A stretch of 64,000 nucleotides of DNA, taken from NCBI GenBank assembly GCA_033297205.1, contig MU859063.1:62001-126000 (forward strand), given 5' to 3'. A model generated the notes under the pieces. That model was not told the DNA's origin, did no database searches, and saw only the letters and a list, made by a program, of their open reading frames with translations. The position numbers and the translations under genes are program-made. The DNA is from Pseudoneurospora amorphoporcata (Eukaryota > Ascomycota > Sordariomycetes > Sordariales > Sordariaceae). This document shows positions 10,448 through 21,289 of this stretch, piece by piece (the first letter of the stretch is position 1; each line of letters opens with the position of its first letter).

Positions 10448-12072
10448 ATGACTTTCTCCATCCTTACAGACGACGAAATCAAGTCGCTGTTGAACAAGCT
10501 AACAATTGACGAGCTCGAGTCATTCCGCAAGAACCTTCGAGATGCTCTCCACGAATACTCAACCGGCGCTCAAGCGCCCGGCCAGGCTCTCATCCACCAG
10601 CCCGAGCGAACGGTAGTCCGCAGCGGTGTCACCGGCGCCACAACTCTGTTTATGCCATCATGTAGTCCAGCCGGTCACGGTGTCAAGGGTATGTCTGTCT
10701 TTCTTTCGCACCAATCACCATACCTTACTAACCACAAGACACAGTCATCACCCTCTCCTCCGCCGAGCAAATAGTCAAGTCCACCCAACAAGAAGAATCC
10801 GGCCAAGAAGCCTCCAACCCTCTCATCCGACCCACGGGCGCCATCACCCTGTTTAGCCCCGACGGCTCCCCTCGCGGAATCGTCCACGCCAGCACCGTAA
10901 CCGCCTTCCGCACCGCCCTGGCCTCCCTCTGTCTAATCCACAAGCGCGACCACGTCAAGACCATCACCGTCTTCGGCTGCGGCGAGCAAGCCTACTGGCA
11001 CGTGCGCCTGACCTTGCTCCTGCGCGGATCGACCGTCAAGCACGTCAACGTAATCAACCGCCGGTTTTCGCCCTCATGCGGCGCCATGCTCCGGCGCTTC
11101 TACGAGATCTCGCCTGATATCAAGGCCCGCGAAGGCTGGACGGATACCCATTTTGGCGTTCTGACGCCCAGCTATGGTGAGTACGAAAGGCTGTTGACGG
11201 ACCAGGTGCGCAGCGCCGATGTCATCTTTTGCTGCACGCCCAGCACAGTGCCGCTTTTCGATGGGAATATCTTGACGGAGAGAGATGCGAGGAGGAAAGG
11301 ACGGTTGATCGTCGCGATTGGAAGCTATACGCCGCAGATGAGGGAGGTGCCCGTGGAGCTGATTCAGCAGGCGATCAAGGTTCATGATCAGCATGCGGCT
11401 GGGAAGAGGACCATTTATCATCATAAGCATGCAGTGGAGGGCGGCGTGGTGGTGGTCGATACCCTGGATGGAGCACTGAAGGAGGCGGGGGAGCTGATTG
11501 AGGCTGGGCTGGGGCCGAGGCATTTGGTTGAGTATGTTTTCCCTCGTCCGTCCGTCTCGTTACTTTGCTGCATGCTGAATGCTAACGAAAACATTCACAG
11601 ACTCGGAGAACTAGTAATGCTCCATCGCATCAAGCTCTCAGAAGAAACCGACAACGGCTCCAGCCGCGCCTCAACAGACGTCGACACCGACTCCCTCTCC
11701 GCTTCCACCTCCACTTTAACCCTATCTTCCCCTCCAACCGAAGAAAAAGACAGCAAGGACACCGAAAAAGAAAAACGCCCCCGCCACAGCCGCCACCTGT
11801 CCATCCAGAACCTCGTCCGGGGCACCTCCCGCTCCCGCAGCCGCGACAGTCGCAAACCCGACGGCTCCGCCGAAACCGACACCGAGCGCGAACAGAGCAA
11901 AAAGGACAAAAAGAAGAAGAAGGAAAAGGAAGGCGAGTTGGCCCGCTGGCTGCAAAAGGGCAACGTCATCTACAAGAGCGTCGGCCTGGGGCTGATGGAT
12001 CTGACGGTCGGCATGCAGCTGGTGGATTTTGCGGAGCACAAGGGCGTGGGGAACCATATCCCGGCCTTTTAG
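10448..12072 (+). CDS. Ornithine cyclodeaminase / mu-crystallin family protein
   Basis: Three exons, 10448-10688, 10745-11531 and 11601-12072, give 499 residues to a TAG stop. The core is an OCD/mu-crystallin Rossmann protein: MTFSILTDDEIKSLL at the N-terminus, a GATTLFMPS segment, the VHASTVTAFRTALASL helix, and the dinucleotide-binding loop GCGEQA near residue 180. Family members reduce or cyclise amino-acid-derived imines with NAD(P), but fungal paralogues are mostly uncharacterised and the substrate cannot be read here. A Ser/Lys/Arg-rich disordered insert (roughly residues 345-450) splits the C-terminal part, followed by a conserved-looking end LARWLQKGNVIYKSVGLGLMD. The frame does not close after the TAG: it stays open to 12660 apart from one more TAG (separate entry). 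Domain assignment is firm; function is open. Confidence 0.88.
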
Positions 12073-12660
12073 GAGAGGAACGGGGTTGGTAGTATTCCGC
12101 TTATGGGGAAGCAGGGGAAGGAGATGGTGGAGTTGGGGCTGGGGTTGAAGCCGTTGGATGTTGGTGGGACAGGTGGTGTTGTTGCTGGTGGTAGTCATGT
12201 TGTTGATATTGCTGGTGGAAGTAAGACTTCTGCTGAACATGGACTGGGAAGTGATGGTGGTAGTTCCAGGCTGGGGTCGAGTGAAGACTCTACGCAGGAG
12301 GGAATTCAGGTCCAAGATTTTGGTGCTCAGGGTCCAGGTCACGGCCAAGGTCACGGCCAGGGACAGAGGGGAATCCATGTAGCTTAGAAAGCCCAGGAAA
12401 CGAAGTCTCGGCGTGAAGCCAAGGGAAAGGAGAAAGAGAAGGACGAGCCTACTGCTGGTCATTGTCATGGCAAGAAGGAATTTCATTGGTTTGATCAACG
12501 GGATCTAGCAATGGAGGAGGAGGAGAGCGAAGAGGATGGGTATGAGGAACAGGAACATGGGTTCCATATGCCTCACATGCCTCATATTCCTCATATTCCT
12601 CATGTTCAGGACCTCCCGATCATAAGGAAGTTTAGCAGACGGAACAGGAACAGTCTTTGA
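12070..12660 (+). other. In-frame extension beyond TAG of the OCD-like gene
   Basis: Directly after the TAG at 12070-12072 the same frame continues for 104 sense codons, meets a second TAG at 12385-12387, continues for 90 more and ends at TGA (12658-12660). The predicted extension is protein-like: a Gly-rich segment, a GHGQGHGQGQ repeat, a basic stretch (KSRREAKGKEKEKDE), HCHGKKEFHWFD, an acidic run, a repeated HMPHMPHIPHIPH block and a basic tail. Codon third positions are richer in T than in the main body. If both UAG codons were changed to UGG in mRNA, the protein would grow by 196 residues. No GT donor suited to splicing out the stops was seen. Confidence 0.55.
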
Positions 12661-13125
12661 GTGGGCTAGGTCTGGAGAAAGCCAGCTATCAAAGACGAGC
12701 TTGGGTTGAGCTGGTACTCATGTTATGATTTATGTTTCTGTAAGAATCAAGAAGTACATACCCCGGACGATTGAGGTATCAGGAGGGGGCAGGACAACAA
12801 ACTTCCAGTTGTTATATGTATCTCCACGAAACTATTAGCTTAGATTTGCTTGACTCATCAATGTGCCAGCCATTAATGCTTCCTGCCTCACCTCGTGAAA
12901 TCCTTGCTCATGGCTGGCTACCGTAAGCTCTGTTTTCACGTCCTTATTCGAAACGGGAACCAAACAACCACAAACACTACCAACTATACTCCCCTCCTTG
13001 ACAACTCCAAACACTATACTCCGACCCATCAGCGTTATTCCCTTCTCTTTTCATCACATCATGGATCCTATCCCGCACATCCTGTCTCTCGCTCTCGCTC
13101 TCACTCCCACTCTCTCTCTCTCTAC
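12661..13125. other. Convergent intergenic region
   Basis: A 465-base spacer between two convergent genes, holding both 3' flanks. It is C/T-rich near 13080-13125 (repeated TCTCGC and TCTC units). No gene is seen. Confidence 0.5.
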
Positions 13126-13722
13126 TCACCCAACAACCCCCAACCCAACCGCACCCATCAGCCCTCCCACCAAAGCATGCACAGCAAAATGCACCGTCGG
13201 TCCACCAAGCGTCTTCCCCGTCTCATCCACTCCATCATCCCCCTTTCCTTTTCCTTTTCCTTCTCCTCCGCCCTCCTTTGCCCCCTCCCGCCGCCCCCTA
13301 GCAAGACCCATACCCATCTGCATCTGCATCCGCCGCCAAGCCCTCCACAAGGGAAACAAGTGATAAACGCTCAACCACCCCGTCACGCCCCTCACCACCT
13401 CCTCTCTTGCTCTCACCTCTTGCGGTATTCCCTTTCCTCCGTTAAGTCCGAAGAACAAGAGGTAGGTGACGACCAGGTTGACTGAGAGTAACAACCCGCC
13501 GAGGTTGGAGAGGATGAGGCGGGCTTCGGTGGCTTCTCGGGATGTAATCTTGGTGCTGGGCTTGGTGCTGGGCTTGCTGGACGTGCTGGATGTGGTTCTG
13601 GAAAGAAGGGGAAGTTGCGACTCAGGACGCAGAAGAAAGGAGAGCGAGGCGGGGGTTTCGATTAGGAGGTGGAGCAGGAGGGGGAGGTGGGAGGGTGGGA
13701 GGCCTAGGATCGTGGTAGGCAT
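13126..13722 (-). CDS. Predicted four-helix membrane protein, family unknown
   Basis: I take the start at 13722 (MPTTILGLPPSHLPLLLHLL), giving 198 residues and a TGA stop. An upstream in-frame ATG at 13830 would add 36 Pro/Ser/Thr-rich residues that look like leader. Four hydrophobic stretches can be seen: residues about 3-27, 65-92 (LGGLLLSVNLVVTYLLFFGL), 106-125 (GWLSVYHLFPLWRAW) and 175-198. Between the third and fourth lies a Gly/Lys/Glu-rich loop. The FPLWRAW segment after VYH looks like a conserved membrane-edge motif of small fungal integral membrane proteins, but I cannot name the family. It is convergent with the OCD-like gene. Intronless. The plus-strand reading of this stretch is Pro/Ser-rich shadow. 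Confidence 0.6.
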   Translation of the reverse strand: MPTTILGLPPSHLPLLLHLLIETPASLSFLLRPESQLPLLSRTTSSTSSKPSTKPSTKITSREATEARLILSNLGGLLLSVNLVVTYLLFFGLNGGKGIPQEVRAREEVVRGVTGWLSVYHLFPLWRAWRRMQMQMGMGLARGRREGAKEGGGEGKGKGKGDDGVDETGKTLGGPTVHFAVHALVGGLMGAVGLGVVG

Positions 13723-14521
13723 TTTTTTTGTGGATATATGGTCGTTCGGTGGTCGGTGGTCGGTGGACTGAGAGGGAGGTTGGTTAGTGACTGGGGTTTG
13801 AGTTGGTGAGAATGAAGGGGGGAGGGGCAATTGGGATAATTTACGTTGGGTGGAATTTTACGCAAGTAGGCGGTTTTGAAGACAGGACGGAGTGTAGGGA
13901 TAGAAAGGCAGGTAAGGTAAGTAGTGTCGTGAAGGTTGATGGGTAACTAACTACCTTACCTCGTGTGTAGCGTGGAGGTGCTGTTTGTGTGCTGTTTGTT
14001 CGCCAAGTGGGCTTGAGCTTATGTTTTTTTTTGTTTTTTTTTCAAAAACGTTCTTTGCTCTTCCAAAGTTCACTCCTGGATGTCTTGATGAGTTGTTTCG
14101 GACTCGGGTCTCCAGGGTTTGCTTACTTTATGTTGAAAGAAAAAGAAACAAGATAAGACCAACTGCATCGTCAAGTCGTAAACTGGGAAACTAGGCCAAC
14201 AGCTTCTTGTCCACCAATCAGATTCCTTGGTTGTTAGTCCGAATATCGATGCCTCGAAGCACCAAATGCGGACCTCGAGATGTCAAGTTCACAATAAGAC
14301 CTAGGAGATTAGAGATAGTTATGATTGTCAGTTGTCCAAATGGCACTGAATTACCATGACAGAAGAAGTTGATATTAATCACACGCCCTGTAAATGCGGG
14401 TATTGCAACAGAGGAGCATTTGCTCACTCCAACTTTGTATCATATATGCATCTTTCTTTCTCATTAATATCCAGGATATATCCCTCTCACATCACACCCT
14501 TCCTTCAAGATTTCTCCCGTC
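13723..14521. other. Intergenic region
   Basis: About 800 bases between two minus-strand genes: the promoter side of the membrane protein gene and the 3' flank of bfr2. It contains short T runs near 14024-14042 and small GGTAAGGTAAG/CTACCTTACC elements near 13910-13960. No gene is evident. Confidence 0.5.
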
Positions 14522-16508
14522 TTACGAGCGGAAAAGCTTGAGACCAGCCTCCTCAACACTAACACCACCCATCTCCTCATCCTCATCCTTCTCCGCCTCT
14601 TCCTCCTCCTTCAGCACCATCTTCTGTCCAAACAGCGTGCCAAAGAACCGATCAATAGCATGCTCCTCCCACGACCTTCTATCCTCGGGCGCCATAAAGT
14701 TCTGCAACTTCTCATGCACCGTGAACCGCAGCTTGCGACCCTTGCTCGCCTTCCGATCCACCTGCTTCCTCGTCTTGGCCTCCTTGAGCGCCGCCCACCT
14801 GACGGTCGCCACGGACTCTCCGGGCGCGGCGGAATCCGAGCTGCGCTGATCGACTAGCTCCTTGAGAAGCAGCTGGTAAAAGTCGGCATCGTCGTAGATG
14901 TCGGCATCTTCCTCGACCTTCTTGGCCGCCTGCGCGGGAGCACACGAGCGCGGTGTGCGCGCCTTCTTGATCAGGCGGTCGGCGCTGAGGAGCTGGTCAT
15001 CGAGCACGGACACGAGCGATTGGGAACCGGCAGACTGGGCGAGGCGACGCTCCTTGGTCATGCTGGCGGTGGTGCTGCGCACGCGGGTGGACCACTTGTC
15101 GAGAACCTGGCGACGGTACTTGTTGGCTGGGCCCTCGACGGCCTCGAGCGCGTCCCAGATCTCGGACTCGGGCGTGTCGAGCTCGATGGCGCCGCGCTTG
15201 CGCTTCTCACCAGCCTTGGCCTTGACCTGTTCGGGGAGGAAGCTGTTGCGGACGGAGTCAATGGTGTTCCATAGCTTGACGGCGGCCTCCTCGGCGGCCT
15301 TGTAGGGCTTTTCCTTGAACTTCTCGGGCTTCTCGACGCAGTTAAAGGTGTTGGCGGCAATGAGCGCTTTTTGGAGACGGATGCGGAGGTTGAGGATGGA
15401 GTCGAAGATGCGGCGCTGGGACTGGACGGCGACACCCTTTTGGGCGTCGGCCTCGGCGGCTTTCGAGAAGGTGGAAACGATCTTCTTCTCGTCCTCGGCC
15501 ATGATCTTGCGGAGCTCGGCGTTTACGTCGTTCTTTTCGTCATCGCCAGACTCCTCCTCGTCGTCCTCATCTTCGTCCCCGTCCTCGTGCCCGGAACCTT
15601 CATCGTCATCCTCGTCGTCCTCTTCGGAATCGCCCTCTTCGTCTTCGCTGCCGGAGAGCATAGCACCCTCGAGTTCTTCCTCATCATCCTCACCCTCATC
15701 TTCATCCGTCTCCTCAGCCTCCATGTCGAAAAGGCCGTTTTGCTCGCCCTCCTCGGAATCTTCGTCGTCCTCGTCATCTTCCTCCTCTTCATCATCCTCG
15801 GAGCCGGACATGAAGTCAGCGGCAGTAGGCCTCTTCTTGATGCGAACCGCCAGGTCGTCCTTTTTGGGAGTCTTGGCCGGTGTCTTGGGCTTGGAGCTTC
15901 CACGGAAGGTGAACTTTTCCGACCAGTTTTCGTCGTCCTCCCCTAGTGCATTGTCGCTGGAGATCTCGGCGTCGTCGTCGATGTGGTCGCGTTCGAGATC
16001 GGCGGTTTCTGGATCGGCGAACTCTTCGGAGCCGGACACCGACTCGCCGTCTTCGAGGTCGTCCTCTTCGTCATCATCGTCCTCGTCGTCTTCCTCGTCA
16101 TCGAAATCCTCTTCGTCGCTCTCCTCTAGGGCCTTGCGGCTGACACGGGTACCGCTGTATTCGGGGCCGAGTGTGGGGGCTTCTGCTTTTCGGAGCTTGC
16201 TCTTGCTATTTGGTGAGGTCGGTCAGTTGATGTTTGTATTTCGAAGCGGCGCATGTGGAGGGAAAGGCATTGACATACCCAACTGTAACGTAGTGCTCCG
16301 TCTCGGCGCGCTCTACGTCACTGTCGACTTCGCTTCCGCTCTGATCATCGTCACCATCGCGAGGCTCGGCTTCGGGATCGTAGTCTGCAATGCAATGTTA
16401 ATAACCGGTGTTTGATGTTGTAGCTTCGTTTGTCGTACCCTTTGCAGGCTTCTCATCGAACATGGAAGCACGCAGCTTGTTGCTCTTTTTTGTGGTGTAC
16501 AACCCCAT
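14522..16508 (-). CDS. BFR2: Bfr2/AATF (Che-1) small-subunit processome factor
   Basis: Nucleolar protein needed for early 18S rRNA processing and 40S subunit assembly. Three exons on the minus strand: 16508-16439, 16384-16279 and 16205-14522, giving 619 residues with a TAA stop. The N-terminus reads MGLYTTKKSNKLRASMFDEK followed by DYDPEAEPRDGDDD, matching the AATF leader motif. A very long Asp/Glu-rich region (about residues 85-235) precedes the conserved leucine-zipper AATF domain (RRIFDSILNLRIRLQKALIA) and the C-terminal TRAUB domain, which includes DDADFYQLLLKELVDQR and GRKLRFTVHEKLQNFM. The serine-rich plus-strand frame across the acidic part is a shadow. It is divergent from IND1 with about 440 bases between starts. 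Confidence 0.94.
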
Positions 16509-16945
16509 GGTGGCGGCTCTGTGTGGTGGTGGTTATGTGGTGCTGGCGCCAAAAGAAGAGAAGGAAAAAAAAAGACCAAGACGAATTCGAGATGGCGCTT
16601 GTGGGAATGGATTCGATGGTTCTGAAAATACAGAGGATCCGAATTGATGGAATGGGAACCCCACGCCCGAAAAAATCAGAGCTTTGCCTGGGAGAAGGGA
16701 AATTTTGGCGGTGACAGCTGGCAGATGGCGAAGTGGGGACCGATTGACAGGGGTCCCGAATGCACCAAGAGACGGGGTCCACTTGCTGTTCCTCGGGACG
16801 CCAATTGGGGAAGTTGGGGAACTGAACCTCTCTTCAGTCTTCACTCTCTTCTTAGTGATGACGAGCTGATTGAATCTTTCGATCACTTCGAAAAAATCTT
16901 CCTCAGTCTCTTCAGGTCTGGAGTGAGGTCAGTTCGGTATTCAAA
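16509..16945. promoter_or_regulatory. Divergent promoter region, bfr2 / ind1
   Basis: A 437-base spacer between divergent starts. It must contain both promoters. No clear TATA box or gene is visible. Confidence 0.5.
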
Positions 16946-18126
16946 ATGAGACCAACAGTATCCCGGCTGCTACAAGTCACCAGAGCTCTCCAGCATGAGA
17001 ATCCACTGGTACCTACCTTTTCCCCAACTTACACACTGACTCGGAGCTCTTCACTAACATATCACACTTCATAGGGACTTCCCAAGACCGGAAGCATTCC
17101 ACGCTTTCAACGAGGTCTTCCCCAAAAGCGCAAGATCCCAAATGTAAACAAGGTTATTGCCGTGTCTTCAGCCAAGGGGGGTGTAGGAAAGAGTACCATA
17201 GCTGGTGAGTGTCTTCATCTTCTCAGCTCATCCCTGTCTGTCTGTGGACTGATCAGGGGCAAGTAAACAAAAGCCACTTCACAAACCAATCCTATGGATG
17301 CCAAACATTATCACATATTTCCCTCAAGATCTGTTCCAATGATTCGATCCAGTTCATACTAACACCCCTTCTTCTTCTTCTTCCCCATGCAGCAAACCTA
17401 GCCCTCTCCCTCTCCCGCCTCGGCTACACAACCGGCATCCTAGACACCGACCTCTTCGGCCCCTCCATCCCGACCCTCTTCAACCTTTCCTCGCCCGATA
17501 TCTCCCCTTCCTTAAACAAGGACAATCAACTCCTCCCTCTAACCTCCTACGGCGTCAAAACCATGTCCATCGGCTACCTCCTCGGGACTGAATCCTCCGC
17601 CCTGGTCTGGCGCGGCCCCATGCTCTTAAAGGCAATCCAACAACTCCTCCACCAAGTCGACTGGTCCCATCCTTCTCTCGACATTTTGGTTCTGGACCTA
17701 CCCCCCGGCACAGGCGATACTCAGTTGTCGATAGCCCAACAGGTCGTCGTCGACGGCGCCATCATAGTCACCACCCCCCATACCTTGGCGATAAAAGACG
17801 CGGTAAAAGGGGTGAATATGTTTCGCAAGGTAGAGATTCCGATACTGGGGGTGGTGCAGAACATGAGCGTGTTCTGCTGTCCGGGGTGTGGAAGCGAGAC
17901 CCATGTGTTTGGCGGCACGGAGGGAGTTAAAAGGGTTTGTGGGGAGATGGGCATGGAGTTTTTGGGGGATATCCCGCTTCATCCGGCTATCGGGGAGGAT
18001 GGAGGCAGGGGGAAGCCGACGGTTGTTAGTGACCCGGGAGGAAAGGAGGCCGAGGTGTTTATGGGATTGGGGAGAAGGGTGGCGGAGCTGGTTGGCTTGG
18101 GGAAGCTGGATTTGGGGAGGGAGTGA
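16946..18126 (+). CDS. IND1: Mitochondrial Fe-S P-loop ATPase IND1/NUBPL
   Basis: Mrp/NBP35-type ATPase that delivers iron-sulfur clusters to complex I. Exons 16946-17008, 17075-17204 and 17393-18126 give 308 residues with a TGA stop. The N-terminus MRPTVSRLLQVTRALQHENP is basic and lacks acid residues until late, fitting a mitochondrial presequence. The deviant Walker A motif SAKGGVGKST is split by intron 2 just downstream. The ILDTDLFGPSIP loop, DLPPGTGD switch, and the cluster-binding CPGC pair (in FCCPGCGS) are all present. A plausible GTG-containing 188-base second intron separates exons 2 and 3. Together with the MWFE-like gene this is the second complex I gene in the window. Confidence 0.94.
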
Positions 18127-18356
18127 GAGGGTGTGTGAGAGGTGGGAAAGGGTAGGGCTGATGCCATATGGGGAGACGATGCATCACAGGACGCGTCTTT
18201 TTCAAGTCGAGGCTGAACGGAACTCGAGTGTGTATATGGTTTGTAAATGTAGCTATAAAGTTTCCACATCTTTGTTGTGTATAGAGATCGTCTATTGGTT
18301 CCTCTACCATCCTGCCACTACCGCTTCGTGTCTTCTTGTTTGCCCCCTTCATGCGC

Positions 18357-20428
18357 TCAAGTTGACTTGGTAGGCGTATCAGTATAAGGATCAAAGCCCA
18401 TACGCATCTTCGCCTCATGTCGTACATCCCACTTCGCCTCCCCTCTTAACCCCGTCGTCGACGTTTCCTCCAGGAAGAAGGTAAGAATATGATCAGGAAT
18501 CGACAGGTGAGACGTCTGCTGAAACTCCTGCAAGCTGCATAGTCGTATCAACATTTCCATGAGCGAAAGCGACGAGGTGATGGCACCAAATGGTGACCTT
18601 GCGACGAACGAGTCCATGCTGTTGGGTTCTTTCTGCGCCCCCTGTACCTGAGTTGGCGTTTGGAACAACTGCTTGCCGTTTGCTCCACCCGTTGGAAAGG
18701 ATGATGTCGATGAAAGAGGCGAGGGAACATATTTTCGTTGGTTTGGAGGCGTGTGCGGGTATGGTTGTAAGGAAACGTTGCGGATCTGATCGATGAGTTT
18801 GGAGTCGACTACCTTATCGCGTGGTGTGGCTGACTTGGAGGACCGGACGCTGGACTTATCGTCACCCTCGTCATCGTCGTCAGACTCGTCTTCGCTCTCA
18901 ACAAAGACCTCCAGGGCGAGCCATTCCGGGTCTAAATGCGACGGCAGCCCCAACGCTTTCCTTGATCGACCTTCTTCTGCTGCGGCCGCAAGTTCAGTAG
19001 ACTTGGTCTCCGCCAGCAGTTGCGCGTCGAGAATAGCTTGCTCGTCATCTTCCGCTGTGTCGTATGCTGTTTCCCCTTCTGATCCCTCTGCCTGTTCCTC
19101 CGGGTCGGTATACCATTGGCGTTTGAGTTCGATCGGATCTGGGGCGTGAAGGTCTCTCTTCAGTAGCAGCACTGGGTTGTTGTCTCCCTCCTCGGCGTTA
19201 CCGATACTTAGGAGTCGTCCAGTGTCGGTATAGAAAATCTTGGACACCTGGTGTATTGGGATTGAGTCTCGAATTCCAGCCATATCGACACCATCGAATG
19301 GTCCACGTGTGTCGTCATCCTCGTGAACACGTCCGTCGTCAAGATCTTCAATTATCTCCAAGTGATAGGCGTACTCGTCTGGGCGACCCAGCATCGAAAG
19401 GGCCGAATCAACGGCAGCAGAGTGTCCGTTCACAGAAGACTCACCGGGGCAGTATCCGCGAATCTTGTCAAACTTCCAGCCTAGCGGTGCGCGAACCAGC
19501 CGTACACGAGCCTTGTGCACCACCTCCTGCCAGATGGGTTTCCGTTCGCCTTCGCCAACGCCATACGGTTGCTCCTTGGTCCACGCCCTGCCTCCAGTGC
19601 TAGGAGTGGCAGGAGCGGAACTGGCACCGCTAAGCCTGGAATGACCGCGGAAGAGCATGTAAAGAGATAATGTGAAGGAGGGTCCGATGGGCACTGCTCG
19701 GTTAGGGTTGTTCACAAAGTGTGAGTCCCCGAACGACAAGAAGGCACTCGCCTGCATCAGTCTCGACGGAGAGATACCAGCGTTCACTGTAGTGTTCATC
19801 CTCTCTCCAGAGGCAGTGATGGCGAGCTGGATCAGAGGGATTTCTCTGTCTATGCGGGCCAGCAGTTCCTTCATCTCCTTCATAATGGTTAGCAGCTCAA
19901 AATGGTGAGCTTCCGACATCCGGGCTTTCTTGCCATCAGAGCGGGAGCTCTCTTCGGCAGTGGCAGCATCGTTTAGCCGCTTTCCAAGAGCAATGATGTC
20001 TCGATGGAGAGACTTGGCAAGAGGCACGGCTGCCTCGAGGAAGACATTGCCACGGCCAGATCTGGACACAGTGTTAGTTGCATATGAGCCAAGGTCAAGG
20101 CAAGTAGGAGGAAGGGTGAGGCATACTTGAACTCGATCAGGTCGATAGCTGGTGAAACGATCTACCATGGGGAATCTCAACGTCAGCAAGGAGTGTCTTT
20201 GTTGGACAGGTCCTTAGCATTGTTGGATCCGGGATAATGACCACTCACCTTGATCTTGCTGTCCAAGAGCTTCTGTAGCTTCTTGAGCTCGGTGTAAACT
20301 CCTTTGTCGTCGACTGTCTTGAGCAGCCTCGAGCACTGGTTAACGGCGTAGGTGGAAGTGATTGCGATGCCTGATCTAATGGCGTAGTTAACCGCATGAG
20401 ACCCGAGCTTGGCCAGCAGTGCGTCCAT
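18357..20428 (-). CDS. YRB30: RanGTP-binding protein Yrb30
   Basis: Fungal Ran-binding protein that binds the GTP form of Ran and blocks RanGAP-stimulated hydrolysis. Minus-strand exons 20428-20249, 20161-20127 (only 35 bases) and 20061-18357 give 639 residues with TGA. The N-terminus MDALLAKLGSHAVNYAIRSG and the block AIDLIEFKSGRGN, assembled across the tiny second exon, match the Ran-binding family of Sordariomycetes. The LEIIEDLDD segment, acidic central region (DESDDDDEGDDKSS) and basic C-terminal end are visible. The correct joining of exon 2 is confirmed by the continuous IVSPAIDLIEFKSGRGN reading. Divergent from the eRF3 gene. Confidence 0.9.
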
Positions 20429-21289
20429 GGTTTGCTTGTCCGGTCAAATAAAAATGTGTGATTATTTAATTGGTGTGTCTATCATATTGGGGAGTTTTAT
20501 GTACGAATGAACTTAGGTTGTCCTCCGGCATGATAATTGTTAGTGTTCGTCCCGTCTGTTTGATGCCCGTTCAGGTCCTCAAGCGGAAGAGTGACGTTGG
20601 TTAGCGGGTCCAAGGCTCCAGGCTTTCCATCGTCTCTTTTAAGTTCACGGCCCTGAGGACAGTGCATGCGCCAAGAGACACCAAAGGACTACCTTCCATA
20701 GTAGGTAGTTGGTTGCAGAAATTCACACTGTAATTCTGCTGATCCAACCCACTGAATGCCGAGTTTAGGCGTACACTTCGGCGAGTGACTCCCCCCGAGT
20801 CGTACCGTGTGTAGCTGTGGGTACCGCCTTCACGCACAGTGGACACCAATGGGACAAAAAATTGTTATGTTCCCCGCCACCACGCTCTCCCCAATCAACG
20901 GTGGGGTAGCCCTTTCCATGCCAGCGATTCTTGACCCAAATCTCTCCTTCGACTCTGTCTTTTGCTCGCTTGTAGTTGGACGCGACAGGCCACTCAGAGT
21001 ACAGGTCATCAGGGTAGGTGCGGGCTATAGTTGATATAGGGCTGTGGTCGCATCAGCTAACACTTCCATTCTTATTCCAGTATAAAATCATCTCTACTTC
21101 CGACCGCCCGATTCCCTCCTCGCGCAAAGTCACAATATTTGCATCTCGCGATCCAGTGGACAGAGTCGGAATCCATCTTGCTGACCAACCCTCTTCTTCC
21201 ACCACCTTCCAGCCAACGAGCGAGACCTTGAGACCAGACATATCCCGCCGGTACCCTTTCGCGAATCACATACGCGACCACCATCCAAC
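20429..21289. promoter_or_regulatory. Divergent promoter region, yrb30 / sup35
   Basis: An 861-base spacer between divergent starts. Contains C/T-rich sequence near the eRF3 start (21085-21290), as is usual for highly expressed fungal genes. No gene or repeat is seen. Confidence 0.5.

Noticed and set aside
15315..16415. Ser-rich plus-strand frame across bfr2
   Set aside because: Mirror of the Asp/Glu-rich region of Bfr2 on the minus strand.
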